Positions 1-5,251 are shown, counted from the first letter of the stretch. The stretch: DNA of 6,932 nucleotides from Christensenella sp964494645 (GCA_964494645.1 CAZBSH010000080.1:1-6932), one strand, 5' to 3'. Numbers and translations: made by a program. Notes: generated by a model from the letters alone, not told the origin.

Positions 1-6
1 CATTTT

Positions 7-1380
7 TCATGCGCTTTGTCCGTTCAGCAGCGTGGACAACGCCGCGATCAGCTCCGGCGATTGCTTGAGCTGCTCAATCAGCCCCTGCACATCAGCCGCT
101 TGCTTTTCGGCTTTCGGCGGTGCTGCGCTGCGCAAATCGGGCTTGGCGTAAAACTCTGCTTCAAACTTCTGTGCATTGAGCTTCCTGTCATCGTCCAGAA
201 TATGCGCATAGACCTTTGTAATCATGTCCAGCTCCGCATGTCCTGTATCGCCCTGTGTGGCTTTCAGATCGCCGTTGTTGAGCTTGAGCTTGTAGGTGGT
301 GCTGGTGTGGCGCAGAGAGTGAAATACGACGTTTGGAAGCCCCGCCGCATTCCTCAAATCCTGAAAATCCTTTAGGATCATCCTGCCCTCATACGGTCTG
401 CCATCCGCTTGCGCGACAACAAGGTTATGATCGCAGTATTCACCGCCTAAAAAGTCCTGCTGTCGCGCCTGTGCCTGTTTCCAGTCTGCAAGGATATATG
501 CGACGGTTTTAGGAAGCCATACTTTGCGGACGCTGGATTCTGTCTTGGGCGCTTTTAGAACCAAAACGGTTTTCGTGTCCTCCATGCGGGTGGGGAATAC
601 CTTGTACACATCTTTGGGAGACAGGGTTTCCAGTGCCTTTTTGGAACAGCGCTGCAACTCTTGATTGATGTAAACATGGGCGTTATCGTCGGCGATGTCC
701 GCATCGGATATATGGACGTTATCCCATGTCAGCCCCGCAATTTCTCCCTCGCGCATGGAACAGGCAAAGGCAAGGTTGATCGCAACATACAGCTTGGCGT
801 TTTTACAGGCGTTAAGAGCCTGTTCCAATATATCCGCTGTCCAGATGTCCCGCGCCTTGTATCGCGTCTTTTTAAACGATACTTGGTCGTATGGGTTTCT
901 GGCGATCATTCCCCAGCGCACAGCCTGATGAAAAGCGCATTTTAGCAGCGAGTGGATTCGCTCAATGGTGATTGCCGTAACAAATTCATGCTTTGGCTTG
1001 CGCTTGACCGCAACCGCCTTTGTCCTTTTCAGCCGCTGAGAGTATGCGTCTATGGTTTTCGCCGTGATGTCCTGTATGCGCAAATCCCCGATGATCGGAT
1101 TGATATAATTGCCCATCATGGAAAGATAGCTGTCATAGGTAGCCATCGTCCAGTGCTGCTCTCCGTACAACGAGACAAAATCCTGCAAAAACTCCTGAAC
1201 CGTTTGACCGTTTGGAACGGTGAACGTGTTTTCCAGAAGCTCATGCTCAACCTGTGCCTTGCGTTTTAACGCTTCTTTATAGGATTGACAGGTCTCCCAC
1301 TTTTTCTTTTTATTGCCGCTCTCGTCAATAAAATAATACAGAACGCAATATTTATCATGTCTTTTTTTAATAGATGCCAT
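7..1380 (-). CDS. int: Tyrosine recombinase (phage-type integrase) of the element
   Basis: Site-specific recombinase of 457 residues that would integrate and, with the excisionase, excise the element. An N-terminal basic segment (about 1-50) resembles the AP2-like arm-binding domain of Tn916-type integrases, followed by a SAM-like core-binding domain (about 58-165) and the catalytic domain (about 178-400). Catalytic residues can be read: Arg210 (SMREGE), Lys279 (APKTESS), His354 and Arg357 (HSLRH), His381 (TGH) and nucleophile Tyr391 (VYAHI). The set is complete, so the enzyme should be active. The ATG is preceded by AAAGGAGA at proper spacing and overlaps the excisionase stop by one base (TAATG), so the two are translationally coupled. 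A C-terminal tail (about 412-457) beyond the catalytic core is Ala/Lys/Gln-rich. The family assignment is firm; the attachment site is not visible. Confidence 0.97.
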   Translation of the reverse strand: MASIKKRHDKYCVLYYFIDESGNKKKKWETCQSYKEALKRKAQVEHELLENTFTVPNGQTVQEFLQDFVSLYGEQHWTMATYDSYLSMMGNYINPIIGDLRIQDITAKTIDAYSQRLKRTKAVAVKRKPKHEFVTAITIERIHSLLKCAFHQAVRWGMIARNPYDQVSFKKTRYKARDIWTADILEQALNACKNAKLYVAINLAFACSMREGEIAGLTWDNVHISDADIADDNAHVYINQELQRCSKKALETLSPKDVYKVFPTRMEDTKTVLVLKAPKTESSVRKVWLPKTVAYILADWKQAQARQQDFLGGEYCDHNLVVAQADGRPYEGRMILKDFQDLRNAAGLPNVVFHSLRHTSTTYKLKLNNGDLKATQGDTGHAELDMITKVYAHILDDDRKLNAQKFEAEFYAKPDLRSAAPPKAEKQAADVQGLIEQLKQSPELIAALSTLLNGQSA

Positions 1381-1577
1381 TACAAATCTCCTTTATTGTC
1401 CAGCCATTCATGGAATGACTTCTTAGAGATTCGCAGTGACTTCCCGATCTTCACGGTGCGGAATACCCCTTGCTTGACCAGTTCATATGCGGAAGCCCTG
1501 CCGATGTCCAAAAGGACGGCTATTTCTTCCACACGGTAGGTCTTTTTATGGGGCGTTCCCGATTGTGCGCTGTCCAT
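1380..1577 (-). CDS. xis: Excisionase-type small winged-helix DNA-binding protein
   Basis: A 65-residue protein with an excisionase/MerR-like helix-turn-helix (HTH_17 type): the segment from about residue 14 (YRVEEIAVLLDIGRASAYEL) to about 60 has the recognition helix followed by the wing (GKSLRISKKSFHEWL). In tyrosine-recombinase elements such proteins bind the attachment arm and bias the integrase towards excision. I chose the ATG at 1577 because AAAGGAGGTG lies just upstream; the frame is open to about 1610 but without a ribosome site. The gene ends in TAATG with the integrase start, so both are probably made from one message. It could also act as a transcriptional regulator of the pair. 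Confidence 0.9.
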   Translation of the reverse strand: MDSAQSGTPHKKTYRVEEIAVLLDIGRASAYELVKQGVFRTVKIGKSLRISKKSFHEWLDNKGDL

Positions 1578-1601
1578 AGCTTCGCACCTCCTTTTGCAAG
1601 A

Positions 1602-1636
1602 GCAACGCACAAGTATAGTATAACACCTTGCGTTGC
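1602..1636 (-). promoter_or_regulatory. Probable xis-int promoter with an inverted-repeat operator
   Basis: Between rep and xis (1578-1671) there are two overlapping TATACT -10 candidates on the minus strand, at complement 1617-1622 and 1612-1617. They are flanked by a perfect 8-bp inverted repeat, GCAACGCA at 1602-1609 and TGCGTTGC at 1629-1636. No good -35 hexamer is found at normal spacing. This fits a promoter that needs an activator, or one blocked by a dimeric regulator bound across the -10. The regulator is not known; the excisionase, the XRE protein or the sigma-like protein are candidates. Start-site mapping has not been seen; the call rests on sequence only. Confidence 0.45.
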
Positions 1637-1671
1637 CCTTTGCGGTAATATGTTTTGATTCAGTATGGATT

Positions 1672-2733
1672 TTACTCAGATTTTTTTGAGAAAAGCCCGT
1701 CGATTGTTTTTTGCTCTTCCAGAGAAGCGTCCTCGATCATAATTGCGCTTTTCAGCGTGGCATAGTCCACATAGTCGCTCATGGGGATGCTGTGCGAAAG
1801 ATATTCCCCGTTGAGCTTGTAGTGGTAGACCATGTAATTGATCCGGCGCTTGAGCTGAGATAGCGGATCGGAATTGCGCTCCCACTCCGAAACCATTTTC
1901 TTGTACACCTCATCAGGCGGCATAATGCTTGTGATGTGAACCTCCGACCAGAGGGCATAAACATTTGCGTATCTGCAATGAAACTGCGTCTTGTAGCCAT
2001 GCAGGGCAGTCAAAAGCTGCGCATAGCACCACTGTCCGCGAAACTCATCCATGAACAGAATTTTTTCGCCGTTGTACTTGTCCATGCCTGCCTTGTAATC
2101 GTTGCACATATACAGATTCGTTTCGCCGTGCTGCTCACATAGCTTCACAAACTCATAGGATTTGCCCGTTCCGCTATCGCCGACGTGCCAGTATACCGTG
2201 ATGTCACGCTGGATCGGCGTTTCATCAAACCGTTTTTGATAATAGGCATCCCGCACGATTTTTTCATGCTTGCGATACTTGAATGCCAAGGAAAAAATCT
2301 CGTTCGGAGTCAAGCCCTGCTCCAACAGATCCTCAATCACTTCCAAATCGTTGCTGCGCTGCACATTGGCGCGGATCGAGCCGTGCGTTTCCAGATACAA
2401 GATTTTTTCATCCGATTCCGCAAACTTGCCGCGCTTGTGAATGTAATCTTCGGCATCTTTTTTCGTGCCCTTGGTCGGCTCAATATGGATGCCGTGAAAC
2501 GCTTTTTGAATGACCGTGTAACGCATGGCTTTGGTATCCTCCAAAACCGCGTGGATATGCTCGAAGCCGTCCTGACTTATACAGTAGGCAATCGCGCACG
2601 AGCGGGTAGGGAAACCGTCCGTCCATATTCCTATAAACTGCTTTGTGATTTCTTCCGGCGTTCCGCTGAATCCGTGCTGTTTTGGATTGGCGAATACGCA
2701 GAACCACGATTTGGATACCAGAGTGTTTGCCAT
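1672..2733 (-). CDS. rep: CRESS-DNA virus-like Rep: HUH endonuclease fused to superfamily 3 helicase (replication initiator/relaxase)
   Basis: A 353-residue protein with the architecture of circovirus, geminivirus and bacterial pCRESS Reps (Viral_Rep plus RNA_helicase domains). The endonuclease motifs run in order: motif I FCVFANP (11-17), motif II HIHAVLE (59-65, metal-binding His59/His61) and motif III YIHK (97-100, nucleophile Tyr97). The SF3 helicase follows: Walker A GDSGTGKS (185-192), Walker B KILFMDE (224-230), motif C ITSIMPP (267-273) and a candidate arginine finger RR (296-297). Motif C has Ile where eukaryotic virus Reps usually have Asn (ITSN). The protein would nick one strand at an origin through a tyrosine-DNA link and unwind it, for replication of the excised circle and probably for conjugative transfer. 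The ATG at 2733 has AAGGAGGA six bases upstream. Upstream lie iterons and a circovirus-like stem-loop (2746-2854). Similar Reps serve as relaxases in some streptococcal IMEs. Confidence 0.93.
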   Translation of the reverse strand: MANTLVSKSWFCVFANPKQHGFSGTPEEITKQFIGIWTDGFPTRSCAIAYCISQDGFEHIHAVLEDTKAMRYTVIQKAFHGIHIEPTKGTKKDAEDYIHKRGKFAESDEKILYLETHGSIRANVQRSNDLEVIEDLLEQGLTPNEIFSLAFKYRKHEKIVRDAYYQKRFDETPIQRDITVYWHVGDSGTGKSYEFVKLCEQHGETNLYMCNDYKAGMDKYNGEKILFMDEFRGQWCYAQLLTALHGYKTQFHCRYANVYALWSEVHITSIMPPDEVYKKMVSEWERNSDPLSQLKRRINYMVYHYKLNGEYLSHSIPMSDYVDYATLKSAIMIEDASLEEQKTIDGLFSKKSE

Positions 2734-2745
2734 ATGCTTCCTCCT

Positions 2746-2827
2746 TGTAACGGATTTCTCTGCTGTAACGGGCATCGGTTACGCTTAAAACTCGCATGAT
2801 TATCAGCAAAATGGGACTTTGTAACGG
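2746..2827. repeat. Iteron-like repeats TGTAACGG (three direct copies, one inverted core)
   Basis: TGTAACGG occurs at 2746-2753, 2764-2771 and 2820-2827; the first two are 18 bp apart and the third runs into the left arm of the stem-loop at 2826. A GTTAC core in opposite orientation sits at 2778-2782. In circoviruses and geminiviruses short iterons beside the nick hairpin are the specific binding sites of Rep. Placement between rep and the hairpin makes the same role likely here. They may also let Rep repress its own transcription, because two of them lie directly in front of the rep ribosome binding site. Confidence 0.75.
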
Positions 2828-2854
2828 TTCGCGGGTAATACTATACCGCGAACC
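2826..2854 (-). other. Candidate rolling-circle origin: stem-loop with circovirus-type nonanucleotide TAGTATTAC
   Basis: GGTTCGCGG at 2826-2834 pairs perfectly with CCGCGAACC at 2846-2854 and leaves an 11-nt loop. On the minus strand, the coding strand of rep, the loop reads TATAGTATTAC and contains TAGTATTAC (complement 2835-2843), identical to the conserved circovirus origin nonamer. By analogy with TAGTATT/AC the Rep nick would fall between 2837 and 2836. The stem is GC-rich and the loop AT-rich, as in CRESS origins. It lies 93 bp upstream of the rep start. An alternative is an ordinary operator or terminator, but there is no T-run and the exact nonamer next to a CRESS-type rep makes an origin much more likely. 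It may double as oriT. Confidence 0.82.
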
Positions 2855-2870
2855 CGCAGCGGCACGGCTT

Positions 2871-2885
2871 GCGGGCTGCGCCCGC
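2871..2885. repeat. GC-rich hairpin downstream of the FtsK-like gene, beside the origin
   Basis: GCGGGC at 2871-2876 and GCCCGC at 2880-2885 form a 6-bp stem with a 3-nt loop, within a strongly GC-rich block (about 2846-2900) that contrasts with the AT-rich iteron side. No T-run follows on either strand, so it is not a standard terminator. It could be an accessory element of the origin or simply slow readthrough from the FtsK-like gene into rep. Confidence 0.4.
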
Positions 2886-2901
2886 CGCCGCACCGCGCGG
2901 T

Positions 2902-3645
2902 TTACATCAGTGCATTCCTGCAAATTTCCTCCATTTTCACATGATTTTGTATGGTCGGAATTTTGATGAAGCGCAATTCTGATCCCTGAAACAGGACAAC
3001 TCCTTCACCTTGCCTAAAATGCCGTCCTTTTACCTTGTCCGTGAAATCAGGCAATAGCATTTCATAGATACTTTTTATTGCCGCTCCAAGTACAATGACA
3101 ACGCCATAATTCAGCCTTGATCCTGCGGGGAACGCCAACGCATCCGGTCTTTGCATGGATGTAATTAAACGCACAGACATTGACCGCCCCATTAAAAGAA
3201 TCTCGCTTACTTGATTCATGATTACGGCGGCTTTTTTCTTATCCTCATTTTGAAGCGCAAGGATATTCGCCATGTACTCATCCCAGATGAATGTAATAGG
3301 TTCGCGGGATTTGTCTGTGCCGGACAATCGCGCATTCATGCGGGCATATACGATATCCAACGTTTCCACGGTGTTTTTATACGACCAATAGCGCGGGCAA
3401 CCCCTAAGATGAGCGAAGCTATCATCCCCTTTGTAGTCGGCAAAATAGAACTCTCCGTGCGGCTGTATCTGTGCCAGTTTTGCCGTCAAAGTGTTCAAAG
3501 CAAAACTCTTACCGCTGCCACTAATTCCGCAAATCAATATATGGCTGTTTGTTTGGGGAGACAGGTCTATGGCAACAGGGGTTTTTATACCATAACCATT
3601 CCATTGGTCAAGATCATACCCAAGTGTCAGATCACAGTTCGTCAT
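2902..3645 (-). CDS. FtsK/HerA-family DNA translocase ATPase (TcpA-like coupling protein, ATPase half)
   Basis: A 247-residue soluble P-loop ATPase. Walker A is GISGSGKS (40-47), Walker B ITFIWDE (117-123) and the sensor-like motif TSMQRPD (162-168) is typical of FtsK/SpoIIIE and of TcpA/Orf21 coupling proteins of Gram-positive conjugative elements. Such proteins bring the relaxase-DNA complex to the membrane and pump DNA. The protein has no membrane helix and is about half the length of Tn916 Orf21. The missing N-terminal part seems to be the preceding gene (3632-4222), whose stop it overlaps by 14 bases. A TAG stands immediately before this ATG, so it is a separate start coupled to the upstream gene. 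GAGGAAA lies about 10 bases upstream. With no secretion channel encoded, it may use the channel of a co-resident ICE, or act alone like the TraB of actinomycete AICEs. Confidence 0.92.
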   Translation of the reverse strand: MTNCDLTLGYDLDQWNGYGIKTPVAIDLSPQTNSHILICGISGSGKSFALNTLTAKLAQIQPHGEFYFADYKGDDSFAHLRGCPRYWSYKNTVETLDIVYARMNARLSGTDKSREPITFIWDEYMANILALQNEDKKKAAVIMNQVSEILLMGRSMSVRLITSMQRPDALAFPAGSRLNYGVVIVLGAAIKSIYEMLLPDFTDKVKGRHFRQGEGVVLFQGSELRFIKIPTIQNHVKMEEICRNALM

Positions 3646-4222
3646 CTATCAAATTTCCTCGCTCTACTTGTTTCGCTCCCGGCGCAGTGAACAGAACAAT
3701 TCTGTTTCTGTTATTTCCATTTTTACCGCCATACTGTATCGGTTCGAGCAAATGACAATCCAGTGCATCCTCAAGATCGGTCTGCAAGGCTGCCCACCGC
3801 GTTAAGGGGATTCCCTTAGAATAAAATTCTCTGCGGATCACACTGCCGCCTTTGATCTTATCCACTGAAATAAGGACGGGGCATCCTGAGCGCATATCGC
3901 TTTGAGTGAACACCATTGCAAGCGTATTCTCTGTGCTTCGTGTGCGCCACGGCGTTCCAAATAGTTTGAGCAGCCAAAACGCCACAAATACAAAAGCTGC
4001 GGTCACACCCCCAATCAATAGATAAGTAAAAATATTTTGCAGCAATAGCGGCATCCATACGGCATAGGGGATGCCTTGGATTCTTTGAATGAGTATTGCA
4101 AATCCGATTACCGCAATTCCTAAAATTGCGGCTTTCCATAGTTTTGCAAGCTGCTTGCACCCTTCAAACAGGCGAATGTAGAGAATTGCTAAGTTTCGTG
4201 ATCGTTTATCGTATTTATTCAT
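3632..4222 (-). CDS. Two-helix membrane protein, equivalent to the N-terminal half of a TcpA/FtsK-like coupling protein
   Basis: A 196-residue protein with a short basic N-terminus, membrane helices at about 29-47 (LWKAAILGIAVIGFAILI) and 64-88 (IFTYLLIGGVTAAFVFVAFW), then a soluble domain of about 105 residues. The soluble part contains GIPLTRW (137-143) and a following strand NRIVLFTAP (173-181). From memory of the family, Tn916 Orf21-like proteins carry a comparable GIPLxxW segment between their membrane helices and the ATPase domain. I infer that it anchors the ATPase encoded next door (2902-3645) and that both form one split coupling protein. The ATG at 4222 follows AAAGGA by 9 bases; a TTG further up (4240) has no ribosome site. 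Stop and next start overlap by 14 bases. The gene and topology are solid; the functional pairing is inference. Confidence 0.88.
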   Translation of the reverse strand: MNKYDKRSRNLAILYIRLFEGCKQLAKLWKAAILGIAVIGFAILIQRIQGIPYAVWMPLLLQNIFTYLLIGGVTAAFVFVAFWLLKLFGTPWRTRSTENTLAMVFTQSDMRSGCPVLISVDKIKGGSVIRREFYSKGIPLTRWAALQTDLEDALDCHLLEPIQYGGKNGNNRNRIVLFTAPGAKQVERGNLIDDEL

Positions 4223-4251
4223 TTTGATATTTCCTTTCAAATTGCCGCCAT

Positions 4252-4280
4252 CTGGGGCATTCGTTTTTGGAATGCCCCAG
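4252..4280. repeat. Strong intergenic hairpin between two operon genes
   Basis: CTGGGGCATTC (4252-4262) and GAATGCCCCAG (4270-4280) form a perfect 11-bp stem with a 7-nt loop, in the 75-bp gap between the small gene ending at 4298 and the membrane protein starting at 4222. On the transcribed (minus) strand no T-run follows, so it is not a classical terminator. It may protect the upstream message or partly attenuate downstream genes, giving more of the small protein than of the membrane and ATPase proteins. Confidence 0.75.
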
Positions 4281-4297
4281 CAGCGATCTGAGAGTTT

Positions 4298-4537
4298 TTA
4301 CGCTTTTACTGCCGCGATGCTTTCCACGCGTCCGCGCATGTTGAAACCAAGCTCAATTTCAGAGCCGATTTTCGTGCCCTGCGGAAGATCGATTCCGTCG
4401 CGCAGAAATACTTTTTCGCATTTCTCGCCCGTCACCGCTTCATCAGCAAACGCCACGTAAAGGCTGCTGCCTTTGATGTGCTTCCCATCGCCGGATGTAA
4501 AATCCACCGGCGCAAAGCCTAAAATTCTAACTTTCAT
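4298..4537 (-). CDS. Small conserved-looking protein, possible OB-fold single-stranded DNA-binding or transfer accessory protein
   Basis: A 79-residue protein predicted to be rich in beta strands: KVRILGFAPVDF (2-13), SSLYVAFA (24-31), EKVFL (41-45), EIELGFN (60-66) and GRVESI (69-74), with glycine turns between. The start at 4537 is clear because AAGGAGGG stands 8 bases upstream. It is first in the run leading to the membrane protein and FtsK-like ATPase, the place held by the DUF961/YdcP proteins (orf22/23) in Tn916. The strand pattern also recalls small OB-fold proteins that coat single-stranded DNA in rolling-circle elements and filamentous phages. I do not recognise a definite family. 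Role in ssDNA handling is inference from context and predicted fold. Confidence 0.85.
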   Translation of the reverse strand: MKVRILGFAPVDFTSGDGKHIKGSSLYVAFADEAVTGEKCEKVFLRDGIDLPQGTKIGSEIELGFNMRGRVESIAAVKA

Positions 4538-4590
4538 AGTGTGCCCTCCTTTCCTGTGAATTTGGAGCACTCATGTTCTCCATCTACTTA

Positions 4591-4712
4591 TAGCTGATTT
4601 CGAAGACCAAAGTTGACGGGGCACATTGAAAATTATTTTCAATGTGCTCTTGAACCTTGCGGTCAATAAGTGCTCCTACTATTTAGCTGATTTCAAAGAT
4701 CAAAGTTGACGG
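4591..4712. repeat. Pair of 29-bp direct repeats, 93 bp apart, upstream of the mobilisation operon
   Basis: Copies at 4591-4619 and 4684-4712 start with TAGCTGATTTC and end with CAAAGTTGACGG; they differ at only two positions (CGAAGACC against CAAAGATC). The similarity continues a little to the left (CTACTTA against CTACTATT). An outer inverted pair, GGAGCACT at 4564-4571 and AGTGCTCC at 4670-4677, lies in the same region. On the minus strand each copy reads GTCAACTTTG followed 19 bases after GTCAAC by TATAAG or TAAATA. They could be regulator sites, promoters read by the element's own sigma-like protein, or a second origin/oriT. Two copies only, so not CRISPR. Confidence 0.85.
4621..4647. 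repeat. 27-nt near-perfect palindrome between the direct repeats
   Basis: Arms GCACATTGAAAAT (4621-4633) and its exact complement (4635-4647) are separated by one base, so the site is a 13-bp perfect dyad. It begins two bases after the first direct repeat. No T-run follows on either strand. As DNA it is an excellent site for a dimeric regulator; as single-stranded DNA it folds into a long hairpin suited to a single-strand origin or a transfer origin. The choice cannot be made from sequence alone. Confidence 0.85.
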
Positions 4713-4739
4713 TAGTTTTTAAAAAAACTTTTATAAAGT

Positions 4740-4780
4740 AAAACCGCCATTCGGAGGGTGTCTCCGTTTGGCGGTTTTTT
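4740..4780 (-). terminator. Rho-independent terminator after the sigma-like gene (possibly bidirectional)
   Basis: AAAACCGCCA (4740-4749) pairs with TGGCGGTTTT (4769-4778), with an inner stem CGGAG/CTCCG (4752-4756 and 4762-4766). It stands five bases after the stop codon of the sigma-like gene. Reading on the minus strand the stem ends in TTTTACTTT; on the plus strand it ends in six Ts. It would isolate the sigma-like gene from the mobilisation operon further on, which means that operon needs its own promoter in 4538-4740. Confidence 0.9.
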
Positions 4781-4784
4781 CGAA

Positions 4785-5147
4785 CTAGGCTGTCAGGATT
4801 TTTCTGAGCTGATCCAGCGCCCGACCGACCCGATGGGAAATTGCAGACTTACTCACGCCCTCTCTTCGTGCGATTTCAGTTGCCGGAATCTCCTGAATAT
4901 ACCGCTGCCATATCAGCCTTTGCTGTTCGGGCAGCAACTGGTTAATTGCGCGGCTCAGGCTGGCAAATTTTTCCCTGCGCTCCACTTCCGCAGGAACAGG
5001 CATCGGTATGCGATACTTGTCATAGCCGCGGTAGCTTTCTGCCAGAAATTTTCGGTTGCGATAACGCGCCCGCTGATCGCTGTTGTATTCAAGCCGATCC
5101 AATTCTTTGATTTCCGTGATCCATTTTTCCGATACCTCAATTTCCAT
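4785..5147 (-). CDS. Sigma-70 region 4-like regulatory protein of the element
   Basis: A 120-residue protein whose C-terminal half is a sigma-70 region 4 helix-turn-helix: LLPEQQRLIWQRYIQ (71-85), then IPATEIARREGVSKSAISHR (87-106) and a final helix ending RKILTA. The N-terminal part (EKWITEIKELDRLEYNSDQR) resembles the small sigma-like proteins common in Tn916-type and other Firmicute elements. There is no region 2, so it probably acts as an activator or accessory regulator and not a full sigma factor. The start is uncertain. ATG at 5147 begins the MEIEVSEKW segment and ATG at 5180 would add 11 residues (MLYIYYFALGT), but neither has a good ribosome site. The strong AGGAGGAA at 5216-5223 opens another frame (ATG at 5212). 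A terminator follows at 4780-4740. Confidence 0.85.
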   Translation of the reverse strand: MEIEVSEKWITEIKELDRLEYNSDQRARYRNRKFLAESYRGYDKYRIPMPVPAEVERREKFASLSRAINQLLPEQQRLIWQRYIQEIPATEIARREGVSKSAISHRVGRALDQLRKILTA

Positions 5148-5212
5148 CGTTCCAAGGGCGAAATAGTATATATATAACATTTTTGATTTATTTTATGTAC
5201 ACGCGTGTTCAT
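4955..5212 (-). other. Out-of-frame leader reading frame with the only strong ribosome site of the sigma-like gene
   Basis: ATG at 5212 follows AGGAGGAA at ideal spacing and opens an 85-codon frame beginning MNTRVHKINQK, which continues out of frame into the sigma-like gene and stops at 4955. Beyond about residue 20 it is only a shadow of the sigma-like coding sequence. The true N-terminus of the sigma-like protein may be encoded here, joined by a frameshift. The two frames meet around a (TA)5 run at 5167-5176; loss of one TA unit would give a continuous 141-residue protein. A missing G near 5153-5154 would be another explanation. Whether this is a mutation, a sequencing error or a switch is open. 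Confidence 0.5.
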
Positions 5213-5234
5213 AGCTTCCTCCTGATTTTTTATT

Positions 5235-5251
5235 ACAACCAGCTGTGTTGT
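5235..5251. promoter_or_regulatory. Candidate operator in the divergent intergenic region
   Basis: ACAAC (5235-5239), CAGCTG (5240-5245), a single T, and GTTGT (5247-5251) form a 17-nt imperfect dyad centred on CAGCTG. It lies between the divergent sigma-like gene and the 311-residue gene (5213-5344), where a regulator could act on both. No convincing minus-strand promoter for the sigma-like gene was found; TAGAAT near complement 5260-5265 is a weak -10 option. Confidence 0.3.

Noticed and set aside
1..6. Left attachment site
   Set aside because: Only six bases lie beyond the integrase stop; no tRNA gene or matching repeat can be identified in the window.
2185..2799. Long plus-strand open frame (204 codons) opposite rep
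   Set aside because: It lies antisense to the well-supported rep gene, whose motifs are intact, and has no ribosome binding site or recognisable domain; it is a shadow.
2826..2885. Origin hairpin plus GC-rich hairpin as terminator of the FtsK-like gene
   Set aside because: Neither is followed by a T-run, and the loop matches a CRESS nick site exactly.
3632..3645. Programmed frameshift joining the membrane protein and the ATPase
   Set aside because: The ATPase frame is closed by TAG just before its ATG, leaving only 14 bases of overlap with no slippery sequence; coupled reinitiation explains it better.
3211..3690. Plus-strand open frame of 159 codons
   Set aside because: Antisense to the FtsK-like gene with clear Walker motifs; no features of its own.
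1672..4537. Cryptic filamentous phage (inovirus) prophage
   Set aside because: The ATPase is of FtsK/TcpA type with a QRPD motif and no C-terminal membrane anchor as in Zot/pI, and there are no small coat-protein genes.
4621..4647. The 27-nt palindrome as a transcription terminator
   Set aside because: No T-run follows on either strand and the stem is mostly AT.
4591..4712. Direct repeats as a CRISPR array
   Set aside because: Only two copies, imperfect, with a 64-bp interval that holds a palindrome; no cas genes.
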